Of a stretch of 64,000 nt of DNA, positions 9,959 through 18,891 are shown one piece after another (position 1 is the first letter of the stretch; every line of letters starts with the position of its first letter). The notes beneath the pieces are model-generated. The model was not told the DNA's origin, did not search any database, and worked only from the letters and a program-made list of their open reading frames with translations. The stretch is from Tausonia pullulans (taxonomy: Eukaryota; Basidiomycota; Tremellomycetes; Cystofilobasidiales; Mrakiaceae): NCBI GenBank assembly GCA_951802195.1, contig OX637622.1, forward strand, positions 868,001 to 932,000, read 5' to 3'. Position numbers and translations under genes: made by a program.

Positions 9959-12900
9959 TCACCCAGGATCGATGGCGGCACCGAGGGCAGTACCAGCCAT
10001 CTGGCCACTGCCAGCCATCCACCTCGTACTCGACTGCCAGAGTGTCCGTCGGATTGTGGACGCGATCTTGCGGATTTCCTCGTCCGTGACAGGATCGAGG
10101 GCTGCGATCTTGCTGTACCTCCGCCTCCGGACGAATCGCCATGTCCGGGCTACAAAGATGCAGTGGAAGAGAAAGACCGCCCTCGGCGGCGACGGTGTCG
10201 GGCAGACGAGCGTCTGGAGGGAGGGAGGATAGGAGGGGAGCGAAGGCGAGGCACGTGCAGCAGCCGCCGACCAGATAGCGCGCACGACGGGACACGGCTC
10301 GTCGAAGAGGTGGAAGAAGGACTCGACGGGGGCCGTCAGGCACAGCGCACATCGCTTGGACCTGTTGTGCGGCGTAGCGGTTCCGTCGGCGAGGAATGGC
10401 GCAGCAGTGTGCTTTCCTGGGTGAAGACTGTACAGCGAGAAGCGGTGGGCCAAGTCGACGTCTTCGGGCGACGCTCGGGACACGGCCTTGAGCAAGCACC
10501 ACTGCCGCTTCCAATCGATCTTGGTAAGCGCCGGAAAGTGGTCTTGCCATCCCTTTGGGGTGATGAGGTCGCGGTTGGCTAGAGTACGACTGTGTGCGCC
10601 GTGGGGCTCACGAGGGACGTTCAGCCGGCCAAGGTTCGTGTGGGTAGGGAGGAAACCCAGCCGCAACTGGCTATCTGTACCGAACGTAGACATCCAGTGG
10701 ACAGTGTTCCTCCAGCGGTCTTGATTCCAGTAGCTCATGTCAAAGCTGATTTCTTCGAACCATGCCCGGAGGTAAGCCTGCCATCGTGCAGGGAGAGCTC
10801 TTCGGAGCCTTGGGATGGCATTCCACCAGACGGCTGGGAAGAACCATTGACCTTCCACTGGGGAAAGGAATACGCCTAACCAGCTGAAATTGGCGGGCCG
10901 GGGTCCACTGATGAACTCTCCATCCCTGAAGATGGTGCGAGTCAGCTTTCTATAAGCTTCTGGATCGAGGCTCATGGTATGGATGATGCGCTTGCGAATG
11001 CGGATCGATGCGGGGAGCTCCGGGTGGAAGAGCACATCGCCCGCCCACTGAGCTCGCGCTTTGATGAGCCGGAATCGGAGTGGCGTGAAGCCGAAGCCGC
11101 CGAGGTCTCGAGGGGTTTCTAGACGTTCCCTGCTGACGTCGTGGTGTTTCGATCGGTAGAGGGACTTGTAGGCCGTTGTCTCGAGGTCTGTCAGGATATC
11201 GTCTGGGCACGGCAGGAAGCGGTCCAGGTAGATGACCTTCGAGTAGATGTACTGGTTGATGACGTTGCATCGCGCAAGGAGAGGGAGGTCGTGCAGCGGG
11301 ATGCGAGCAAGACGAGCCTTCAGCTTGCCGATGATCTCTCGCCAGTGAGCAGGCCCGTTGACCGTGCGACCGCATGGAACGCCGAGGAAGTCAAATGAAA
11401 GCGTTTGGACACGCCACTCGCGGTACATCGTAGGCGCATCCGTCCGGCATGACCCTAGAGGATAGAGGAGTGATTTCTGGTAGTTCATCTTGCTTGCTGC
11501 GGCTTTCTCGTACTCTCGGAGGCAGACCGTCGCCTCATCGACCTCCGACCAGGTCCGACACCGGATACTTAGATCGTCTGCAAAGAGGAGGACCTTCCGC
11601 TCATGTAGAGGGGGCGGATTGGCCGGTGGGAGGCGATGGCGGAGCATACATGCCAGCGGCTCCAGAAGGAGGGCGAAGATCGTCGGTGCCGCGGGATCGC
11701 CCTGTCGGACACCAGACCGGATGTCGATGGCTTGACCCATCCATCCGTTGATCATGAGGCGAGCAGTCTGAGAGGTCATCGTTGAGGTGATCCACGCGGC
11801 GGCGCGTGGGCCGAACCCCATGTGGCGGAGGCAGGGGCCAACAAAGTCGTGCGATACTCTGTCGTATGCCTTCTCAAAGTCGACTTGGGCGAGGACGCCA
11901 GGCAAAAGGTCTTCGTCGTCAATGGCGAGCTGAAGAGAGGAGATGTTACGACCCGAGTCGCGGCCAGGGAGGAAGCCTGTCTGGTCCCCGTCGATGAGGG
12001 TGTCCACGACGGTGAGCAGGCGGCTGTTGATGGCAAGGGAGAAGATGCGAGCGTCAACGTTGATGAGCGAGATCGGACGATAGTTGGCAATCTGATCGCG
12101 ATCTCCCTTCTTCTTGAAGATGAGATGGATATGGGCCTCGCGCTGTGAGGCGGATCGGAGGCCTGTCTCCGGAACGAGGTTCAGCAGACTGAGGAGGATC
12201 GGGCCGACGACAGCCCATGTGGCCTGGTAGAACTCGACGGGGATCCCGTCGCTTCCTGGTGTCTTGTTACGGTTCGATCTGAACGTAGCCCGCCTGAGCT
12301 CGTCCGGTTCGAAGGGTTTCTCGAGGGTCCGACTCTGGGAGTCGTCGAGTGTGTTGGTGACATATCGGAGGGCGTTGGCGTGCTCGGCAGCTGGCGTCGG
12401 CTTGGGCTCATAGAGAGTCGTGTAGAAGGCATGTGCTGTAGTAAAAATGCTCTCGTTATGTGTGGCGGCTGCGGCTGCTGGGTTGTCGAGTGGCCGCAGG
12501 GCTGCGATGGTGTCGGCCTGGCGGACGATCTTGAGTCGCTGCTTGACGGCGTACTCGCTTGTGTTGGCTGGTTCGAGGTGGGCTCGAAGAGCGTGGCCTT
12601 GGAGGATCGACCTATGTGGATCCCCGCCTGACACTCTGCTCATTCGGGCGAGGTGTCTTGAGATGCAAGGTGCATTCTCCTTTATCTGTAGCTTGGTCTT
12701 GTCCCAAGCCTCGAAGGGGTTCTTGCTCTCGGTGAGCGCATCTTGGTACCACTCGGGGATATGGAAGAGGAAGTAATCAACAAAACCTGTAATCTTCAGC
12801 AGGTGTGTGCCGATCTTGTATGATCCGGGACCGTGCTCTATTGCACCGGGGAAGGTGAGGCTGAGTGCGATCGGCTTGTGGCTAGAGTATAGGTGGCCAG

Positions 12901-13633
12901 ACGGTCGTGGGAGGAAGCGCTGTTGCACGGCTCGGCGAGCGAGTAGAGGCGACAGGTAGAAGCGATCAATGCGGCGATCTGCTCGCGTGATGCCAGTATA
13001 GTTAGTGTATTCGCGCTGGAGCGGATATAGGGATCGGTATGGGTCAGAAAGGGCAAAGTCCCGGGCTAGCCGGCACATTTCCTCCTTTCCCGCGTTCTGG
13101 GTAAATTGGCTCATCCCGTCGAGGTAGCTGTCCTCCACACAGTTCCAGTCCCCTCCCAGGAGGAGAGGAGTGTCAGAGTGGGCAGGTATCTTGCGAGATA
13201 GAGTAGAGAGGAATTCCTTTGTCGAACGGCCGTTTGTTTGGCTGTCTCGGCAGGGGACGTAGACTGCAGCCACCCTGACGGCTTCGCCGGCGATGACGAA
13301 CACGGCATCCGTCAGGTTGGCTCGTAAGATGGAAGAGGAGCGGGAGATGGATCCGATCCTAGTCGGAGGGGTATCGGGAGGAAGGAATCGAGAGGCATGT
13401 CGCCAGAGGATGGCAGTCTGGCAGCTGACCGTAAAGATCGAGCCGAAGCCCATATCTTCACACTCAGCTGTCCAGGTCACCACCTGCTCTGGTGTCGTGC
13501 ATGCCACTTCTGAGAGAAGGTATATGTCAGCCTTGGATCGTGAATAGAGAGAGAGGAGGAGACTGCGGGCGCGATCTCGCGTGAACACCCTCTGGATGTT
13601 CGCCGCGACGATCTGTACATCATTGTACACCAT
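9959..13633 (-). CDS. LINE copy 2 ORF2: APE endonuclease, reverse transcriptase, zinc-binding C-terminus
   Basis: 1224 residues, intact. The endonuclease is at about 1-240: the metal-binding Glu in LLSEVA, GGDWNCVED, RIDRFYLSP and SSHKP. The reverse transcriptase is at about 440-760, with KKKGDRDQIANYRPISL, QVDFEKAYDRV, RQGDPAAP and the catalytic FADD. The C-terminus carries CALCLTAPVESFFHLFDEPC, a CxxC-H-C arrangement like the zf-RVT domain of LINE polymerases. I see no RNase H domain. The protein nicks target DNA and reverse-transcribes the element RNA from the nick. Translation probably depends on reinitiation at TAATG. Confidence 0.9.
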   Translation of the reverse strand: MVYNDVQIVAANIQRVFTRDRARSLLLSLYSRSKADIYLLSEVACTTPEQVVTWTAECEDMGFGSIFTVSCQTAILWRHASRFLPPDTPPTRIGSISRSSSILRANLTDAVFVIAGEAVRVAAVYVPCRDSQTNGRSTKEFLSTLSRKIPAHSDTPLLLGGDWNCVEDSYLDGMSQFTQNAGKEEMCRLARDFALSDPYRSLYPLQREYTNYTGITRADRRIDRFYLSPLLARRAVQQRFLPRPSGHLYSSHKPIALSLTFPGAIEHGPGSYKIGTHLLKITGFVDYFLFHIPEWYQDALTESKNPFEAWDKTKLQIKENAPCISRHLARMSRVSGGDPHRSILQGHALRAHLEPANTSEYAVKQRLKIVRQADTIAALRPLDNPAAAAATHNESIFTTAHAFYTTLYEPKPTPAAEHANALRYVTNTLDDSQSRTLEKPFEPDELRRATFRSNRNKTPGSDGIPVEFYQATWAVVGPILLSLLNLVPETGLRSASQREAHIHLIFKKKGDRDQIANYRPISLINVDARIFSLAINSRLLTVVDTLIDGDQTGFLPGRDSGRNISSLQLAIDDEDLLPGVLAQVDFEKAYDRVSHDFVGPCLRHMGFGPRAAAWITSTMTSQTARLMINGWMGQAIDIRSGVRQGDPAAPTIFALLLEPLACMLRHRLPPANPPPLHERKVLLFADDLSIRCRTWSEVDEATVCLREYEKAAASKMNYQKSLLYPLGSCRTDAPTMYREWRVQTLSFDFLGVPCGRTVNGPAHWREIIGKLKARLARIPLHDLPLLARCNVINQYIYSKVIYLDRFLPCPDDILTDLETTAYKSLYRSKHHDVSRERLETPRDLGGFGFTPLRFRLIKARAQWAGDVLFHPELPASIRIRKRIIHTMSLDPEAYRKLTRTIFRDGEFISGPRPANFSWLGVFLSPVEGQWFFPAVWWNAIPRLRRALPARWQAYLRAWFEEISFDMSYWNQDRWRNTVHWMSTFGTDSQLRLGFLPTHTNLGRLNVPREPHGAHSRTLANRDLITPKGWQDHFPALTKIDWKRQWCLLKAVSRASPEDVDLAHRFSLYSLHPGKHTAAPFLADGTATPHNRSKRCALCLTAPVESFFHLFDEPCPVVRAIWSAAAARASPSLPSYPPSLQTLVCPTPSPPRAVFLFHCIFVARTWRFVRRRRYSKIAALDPVTDEEIRKIASTIRRTLWQSSTRWMAGSGQMAGTALGAAIDPG

Positions 13634-15510
13634 TATTCTTCCATGTCCTCGGCTTCAGCCAAGGTCACGAGGGTGCGCTCGATGGATGCCTGGGAGGATG
13701 GCGTGGAGGAGATGAGAGAAGGAGTGGAGGGTGGGTTCAGGGGGATCGAAGATGGCGGGGATGGGGATGGGGGTGGGGGGGACGATGGTGACAGGGGAGG
13801 TGGAGTGGAAGGTGGATGCTCGTCTTCGACCTGCATCCCGTCTTCTGTCCTCGCCATACCCCCCTCGTTGTCCTCCTCTAGGGCGCTCAGGGTGCGAATG
13901 GGTTGCGAGTCCGCATTGCGCGGTGCTTGCTCTGAGTGGGAGTGGGAGGAATCGGCGTGGGCAGGAGGTGTGGTCATCTCCGTCGTGGCTTCGGTCGGCC
14001 TGTTCAGTGACCTCCTTTTGGATTTGTGTACGAGCTGGTATCCATCCAGGTCTGGTCCCGGTTCGACAGGTCGGTGGGGGGGTCCTCCTGTTGGTGCTCG
14101 TGCACTCGCTGGAAGGTTTGCCTTCGGACGACCTGGGCATCGGGTCGAGGGGTGGGCGCGCGATCCACATCCGCTACACTCTGGAGCGGTGGGACACTCG
14201 GGACGAGCGTGCTCAGATGAGTGGCAGTAGTAACAGTACGTCGAGGCTGGTTGGGATGGAGAGTTTTTCGCAGCGCCAGCCTGGACAGGTTTGAAAATGA
14301 CGTTGTGGTTGACCCAGTCGGGGAACTGCTGGGTGAAGGCATTCGCCCCCGGTATCGTCTTGGAGCCAGAGAGATCGAGTAAGACTCTAATCCGGCCAGT
14401 TAGGGAGTTGGGTGCGCGGGGGTGGAATTGACGCTGGAAGAAGATGACTCTGTCTCCGGAGGCCTCTACCTGTTTGCGAAACTCCTCCTCAACTCCGTCG
14501 TCGTCTTCGAAGTTCACCAGTAGGCCTTCTTGCAGGAATTTGTTTTGGGAATTGTAGCACGCGTGAATCTGAGGTTTCACTCCTCTCACATTCAGCGGCA
14601 GGGACTGTAGTTGGGTCAGGATATCTTGAGCATTGCCTCGAGGCTTGACTTGGATGAGCATTCTGCCTTTAGGGTCCTTGAAGGGACGGGTCAGGCCAGG
14701 CAGACGTTCGTCGCACTTGGCAATTGCGATCGCGATCTCGAGGGGGGTGGTATCTCGGGGGACGGAGATGGCTAGACAGTTCCCACGATCAACAGCCAAG
14801 GCTGGGGCGATTGGGGTCTTATCCTGCGGAGGTTGTTGATCGGTTCCGAAGACGAAAGAGAACTGGGGCTGGGTGCCAGACGAGTCGCGTTGTCTCGCAG
14901 CTGAGGTTGTAGGATGAGCCTGTTTGGCGGCGTTCGCATATGAGCGGCCGATGGCGTTCGGCTGGGATTTCGCGGCGGCGCGAGTGCGAGTGCCGGCGGA
15001 GTTCGCCGGCGCGGGCGACGCGGCGCCGGGGACGAAGAGAGGTTGTTGAGGGAGAGTCTCGCCTGTAGAGCGAGACGGTGTGAGACGCGTCACTTCGGAC
15101 GTTGAGGATAGAGCGGCATTGAGGTCGCTGATGGCTGAGCTCGACCGCGTGACACGGCGAGTTGAGGGGGTTGCAAGGGTCCTGCGGAGGGGGGAGGGAG
15201 AAGAGAGGAGAGCCGAGGGGCTGACATGGGGGGGAGGGTTGGTAGGAGTGGTAGGGTTGGTAGGGTTGGTAGGGTTGGTAGGAGTGCTAGGGGTGCTAGG
15301 ACTGGTCGGATGGGTAGGTGGGCTGAGGGTGGGTTTGTTGGCGAGCGTTTGGGGACGTTCGTCGACGCGAGAGGGCGTATTGGTCGCGTCCTGGACGCTG
15401 GGGGTTTCATCGGATCCGCTCTTTCTCTTTGCTGGAGAGGGAGGGTCTGGGGGATCCTTGGGAGCCTTGAGGGCTTCTTGGAGTCGCTTGGGGGTTGATT
15501 CACTAGGCAT
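13633..15510 (-). CDS. LINE copy 2 ORF1 (gag-like, zinc knuckles)
   Basis: 625 residues in one frame. The plan is the same as ORF1 of copy 1: low-complexity Pro/Thr N-terminus with a longer TNPTNPT run, central putative RNA-binding region, two CCHC knuckles (CYYCHSSEHARPEC, CSGCGSRAHPSTRC), and a proline-rich tail ending EDMEE. Substitutions relative to copy 1 are concentrated between about residues 150 and 420. TAA overlaps the ORF2 start as TAATG. The frame is undisturbed, so the copy is young or recently selected for movement. Confidence 0.87.
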   Translation of the reverse strand: MPSESTPKRLQEALKAPKDPPDPPSPAKRKSGSDETPSVQDATNTPSRVDERPQTLANKPTLSPPTHPTSPSTPSTPTNPTNPTNPTTPTNPPPHVSPSALLSSPSPLRRTLATPSTRRVTRSSSAISDLNAALSSTSEVTRLTPSRSTGETLPQQPLFVPGAASPAPANSAGTRTRAAAKSQPNAIGRSYANAAKQAHPTTSAARQRDSSGTQPQFSFVFGTDQQPPQDKTPIAPALAVDRGNCLAISVPRDTTPLEIAIAIAKCDERLPGLTRPFKDPKGRMLIQVKPRGNAQDILTQLQSLPLNVRGVKPQIHACYNSQNKFLQEGLLVNFEDDDGVEEEFRKQVEASGDRVIFFQRQFHPRAPNSLTGRIRVLLDLSGSKTIPGANAFTQQFPDWVNHNVIFKPVQAGAAKNSPSQPASTYCYYCHSSEHARPECPTAPECSGCGSRAHPSTRCPGRPKANLPASARAPTGGPPHRPVEPGPDLDGYQLVHKSKRRSLNRPTEATTEMTTPPAHADSSHSHSEQAPRNADSQPIRTLSALEEDNEGGMARTEDGMQVEDEHPPSTPPPLSPSSPPPPSPSPPSSIPLNPPSTPSLISSTPSSQASIERTLVTLAEAEDMEE

Positions 15511-15554
15511 AAGGTAGGGTGACCTGGATTGACCTGGTGGTGGTTGATGAATTG

Positions 15555-16175
15555 TTTTTTTTTTTGTATTTAAGTCATGAGTTATACGTGGAGAACGAGG
15601 TAACCCTATGAGAGATGATGATTCGTAGCTAGATAGAAGGAAAGCGAAAATGAAAGTAGGGATGGAAGGAAAACAAAAGATGGGTTATGGACATAGGCCC
15701 ATTAGAAAAGGTAAGATATTAAGATGACCAGATACACCAAGCATTGACTATGGACCACCAGCCATACTTCCCCACCCCTGACCTGCTTTTCACCCGGGAT
15801 CGATGGCGGCACCGACAGCAGTACCAGCCATCTGGCCACTGCCAGCCATCCACCTCATGTTCGACTGCCAGTGTGTCTGCCGGATCGTAGACGCGATCTT
15901 GCGGATCTCCTCGTCCGTGACAGGGTCGAGGGCTGCGATCTTGCTGTATCTCCGCCTCCGGACGAATCGCCATGTCCGGGCAACAAAGATGCAGTGGAAG
16001 AGGAAGGCCGCCCTCGGCGGCGACGGTGTCGGGCAGACAAGCGTCTGGAGGGAGGGGGGATGGGAGGGGAGTGAAGGAGAGGCACGCGCTGCCGCAGCCG
16101 ACCAGATAGCGCGAACGACGGGACACGGCTCGTCGAAAAGGTGGAAGAAGGACTCGACGGGGGCCGTCAGGCACA
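15555..16175 (-). mobile_element. 5'-truncated LINE, right copy
   Basis: 621 bp that appear identical to 8860-9480. After the SINE inserted at 16176-16408, the sequence GCACAGCGCA (16409-16418) continues the LINE for a few bases before unique flank GAATTG. The true 5' end of this truncated copy is therefore about 16418, and the SINE interrupts it. Confidence 0.85.
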
Positions 16176-16408
16176 TTTTTTTTTTGTATTTAAGTCATGA
16201 GTTATACGTGGAGAACGAGGTAACCCTATGAGAGATAGCGAGTTGTAGCTAGATAGAGGGAGAGCGGACATGACCGAGCGCGAGAACGTCGGGCGAGGCG
16301 CCGTGGGAAGAGGGTTGGCCGAACCACTGGGGATGGTTGGCCGGACGGCGTGATGGGCGCCGTGAGAGGGGGGGAGGGGGGGTTGGTCGAACCACCGGGA
16401 TGGTGGTT
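16176..16408 (-). mobile_element. SINE-like element sharing the LINE 3' tail, right copy
   Basis: 233 bp that appear identical to 9481-9713. It is flanked by GCACA at 16171-16175 and 16409-16413, a plausible 5-bp target duplication that places the insertion inside the truncated LINE. The tail (about 90 bp) is LINE-derived; the head is two related monomers with B-box-like GGTTCGRCC motifs. Confidence 0.68.
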
Positions 16409-16488
16409 GCACAGCGCAGAATTGTTTATGTGGAATATACAAACTCATTTGGGGTTCTTTCCAAGAAAGAAGCTCGTTTAATCGACAG

Positions 16489-16585
16489 TCTTTGGTGGTC
16501 CAACGGCTAAGATGTCCGCCTGTCAATCAGCCCTTCATTGTGCAATTGTCCGCGGGAGACCGGGGTTCGACTCCCCGCCAGAGAG
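16489..16585 (+). tRNA. tRNA-Asp(GTC) with a 25-nt intron
   Basis: Acceptor stem TCTTTGG pairs with CCAGAGA (one T-G wobble), followed by discriminator G. The D arm contains AACGGCTA. The anticodon stem TCCGC pairs with GCGGG around the loop CTGTCA-C, giving anticodon GTC. The intron is 16526-16550, at the canonical position one base 3' of the anticodon. The T arm CGGGG TTCGACT CCCCG is perfect and holds the B box. A TTTT pol III terminator lies at about 16593. It decodes GAC and GAU. It sits 64 bp from the right edge of the retroelement array. Confidence 0.92.
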
Positions 16586-16745
16586 CATTACCTTTTGCCC
16601 AGTTCCGTCCATTATGTTACCCGATCTATCTTTTGCACCCTTTTGCCAAGTTGTAATCCTCAGGACGACCCGATGATCATAAAGCACACATAAGATCGTC
16701 ACAGTTCGTCACAGGGCAAGAGAGAACACCCAACCAGCCAGCTCT
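16586..16745. other. Spacer with the pol III terminator of tRNA-Asp
   Basis: 160 bp between the tRNA and the stop codon of the SIKE-like gene. TTTT near 16593 should end tRNA transcription. No other feature is seen. Confidence 0.5.
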
Positions 16746-18484
16746 TCATCGTCCAACCTCAACATTCTCTCCTGCCGCTGGTGCATTCCCCTCCTGCTCA
16801 CCCTGTGTCTCCCCCTCCGGAAGCAACCCGAGCATCTGCCTCAATGCTCGGTTCTCCGACTCGAGCCGACAGATCTCGCTCTCTCGCTCGAGCGCCCAGT
16901 CGAGCGGTGGACCGTCGTCCCGGTCCTCTCTACTGGTCTTGGAGAGTCCCGAGGCGGAGGACCCCAGTGAGTGCAAAGGGGGTTCTCGTGGAGGAAGGTA
17001 GCCGCCTGCCTCGCCAATCTCGTTGTCGTTAGAGTTCCTGTCAAAGAAACAAGCAGCGTTCAGTTTTCAGCCGAGAGGTACTCGACTGTACAGTGGCAGT
17101 ACGCTAGACGTACCCATCCGGCGGCAGCTCCCCGTTCTGCAGTCGGACGACCATCCGAAGCCTGGCGCCGAGTCGCTCAAGAGACGAGTTGAGCTGCGTC
17201 GCTTGGAGAAGGGACGACTCGCCCTGCGTGTGGGAGAGGGCGAGCAGCGCGGTCGAGTAGTGACCATGGAGAGCTAGCTCGTGCGTTTGGGTTGCGTGCT
17301 GAGAAAGAGGAGGTAGGGCGGGGGGGTGAAGGACAAGTTAGCTGGTGATGCACAGGTGACAAGGCACAAAGTGACAAGCCAGGTGTAGCAGCGCGCGTCG
17401 ATTTGAGCCGGTCGAAACAGCGCCGTTTAGCAAAAAGCCGCAAGGACGACACCTGACGGCTTCAATGTCAAGCTCACTCGCCCTTAGAGCAAAAGGGAGA
17501 CAATGGCGACGGCCAAGGAGGAAGAAGGACGCGTCTTCTGTCGTCGCCGAGGCGGATGACGCGTCCTTCTTCGGTCCCCCCTCTGCCTGACAGCTTCTCA
17601 CTCCTCCAGTCACAATCGTCCCCCCCATACACGATAGGGATTGAAGCTTGTACTCACTGCTAGCCCTCGGAACTTGCCCATGACGCCCTCGAGCGTAGCC
17701 TCGTACTCGCGAAGGAGGATAGAAAGCTGCTTGTTCTCGTGCTGGAGTGTCCGGTTCTCGAGGACGAGCTTGGACGCGAACTCTTCGACGGACGACGCAA
17801 ACTCCTCTGTATGTATCGAGGATGAAGGCAGGGCATGAGTGAGTTCACAGGACGAGGGGGGAGAAGAAGAATGGGAGGATGAACCTTGCGAAAGATCGGT
17901 ATTGAATCGGCGAAGAGGGAAGCCCGTGTTGGCGTGGACGGCCTGGTTCTGTATGATGCGGACCAAACGAGGTGAGACCTTCCTTCGATGGGACAAGGAT
18001 GAAGAAGCAAGAGGCAGAAAGAGAGAGCACGCGACGGACCTTGATCTCGGCGACTTGCGCCTGGAGGGCGGCCGTGACGGCCCGATTTTGAGAGAGCTGC
18101 TCGGAAAGGTCGACAATAAGCTGCCAGAGCTTGATATTGGGATCTTCCGAGGCTGTTGCCGGCAAAGAGTGAGTGAGTACAGAGATGCGAATGAACGAGC
18201 GGGGAGAGGAGGGAGAGAGAGTGAGGGACGGACACATCTCGCAGAGGGGGGATGTGAGGGCGAGTCGAAACACGAAGGCGGAGAGTTGGGCAGAGAGAAA
18301 GCGAGCTTGTTGGCTGGCTGGCCGGGTAAGTGTGTGCTTGGGAGAAATCGGGAGACAGGTGTTCGAGGGCGCGAAGTCGGTGGGCGACGAGAGCGGCGAG
18401 CGCGGACGCTTGGGCCCGTCGTCATCAGGGCTGAGGCGCACGATCTAGGCGCGATTCCTTGGGCGAGTTGTTTGTGAACATCAT
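16746..18484 (-). CDS. SIKE/FGFR1OP2-like coiled-coil protein (STRIPAK/FAR-type)
   Basis: Seven exons, complement(16746..17037, 17114..17298, 17658..17806, 17885..17948, 18040..18152, 18234..18317, 18442..18484), 309 residues, all phases closing. Fourth from the N-terminal side, the exon carries a coiled coil with LENRTLQHENKQLSILLREY and VMGKFRGLA, matching the SIKE/FGFR1OP2 family (PF05769). The last exon has DWALEREXEI and RLESENRALRQMLG-like helix seen in fungal members. Family proteins are subunits of the STRIPAK phosphatase-kinase complex, or in yeasts the FAR/SIP complexes, acting at the spindle pole, nuclear envelope and in cell fusion. The intron 17299-17657 is unusually long (359 bp) and contains a perfect inverted repeat. 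The start, with two adjacent ATGs at 18484 and 18481, is the least certain part. Confidence 0.62.
17521..17572. repeat. Perfect 15-bp inverted repeat with 22-bp spacer, intronic
   Basis: 17521-17535 (GAAGAAGGACGCGTC) is the exact reverse complement of 17558-17572. Both arms contain ACGCGT. It lies inside the long intron of the SIKE-like gene and could form a hairpin in the pre-mRNA or be a pair of MCB-like sites. Confidence 0.7.
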
Positions 18485-18891
18485 AATTTCGAGGGAACGA
18501 GAGAAAAGATGAGCTCAAGAGTGAGTTGGGAACAGACAGGGAAGAGACAGCGCAGGGGCATGATGTTACCTGGTTCCCGCGCGCACATCAACATCGATGT
18601 GCAAGCTTGTCCGACCTCAACCTCCTCGCTTCTCGTTGGACCCCAGCCAAATGCCGACGTCCTGATCTGGCCGACATGTTTCCTTGCCGACCAGTCAGAG
18701 ACGCGTGTCGACGCTGAACCGGCGCTCCTCCTGCGCGCTCTATCGCCGCCGGCTGGCGAGAAAGCCGGGCAATGCACGCGCCAAAGGCCGGTAGTGAATG
18801 CGAGAAAGCGAGCCCTTTGCTGTTCATCCCCCAACGACCATCTCCTCCCTTTCTTCCTACACCGGGCACGAAGAGATAACGCCACCTGAAC
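18485..18891. other. Divergent promoter region, SIKE-like / PEX19
   Basis: 407 bp between divergent starts. No RNA gene or supported coding sequence was found; presumed shared promoter region. Confidence 0.5.

Larger units (their letters stand above)
9717..15549 (-). mobile_element. LINE copy 2 (Tad1-like), full length with both ORFs intact
   Basis: About 5.8 kb, T run 9717-9729, 3' UTR of about 230 bp, both ORFs open, and a 5' UTR of only about 40 bp. AATTG follows its 5' end (15550-15554), but its 3' side abuts the left SINE at GCA, so it lacks matching duplications on its two sides. This suggests its left junction came from recombination or template switching rather than simple insertion. 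With both ORFs complete this copy could be active, although activity cannot be judged from sequence alone. Confidence 0.85.
3115..16424 (-). repeat. Nested/tandem LINE-SINE retroelement array bounded by AATTG
   Basis: The array contains, left to right, long LINE copy 1 (3120-8854), a truncated LINE (8860-9480), a SINE-like element (9481-9713), long LINE copy 2 (9717-15549), a truncated LINE (15555-16175) and a SINE-like element (16176-16408), all transcribed leftward. Every element begins on its left with a 10-13 bp T run, the complement of its poly(A) tail. AATTG occurs at 3115-3119, 8855-8859, 15550-15554 and 16420-16424. The outer flanks read AAAATTG and GAATTGTTTATG, so one empty site AATTGTTTATG is likely. 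GCACA flanks the right-hand SINE (16171-16175 and 16409-16413), which fits insertion of the SINE into the truncated LINE. Confidence 0.8.

Noticed and set aside
3120-16408. CRISPR-like or satellite array because of repeated blocks
   Set aside because: The repeats are whole retroelements with poly(A) ends and coding regions, not short spaced repeats.
18173-18477. Long + strand frames over the SIKE-like gene
   Set aside because: Low-complexity Arg/Glu/Gly shadows of the coding strand; the - strand model closes in frame with family motifs.
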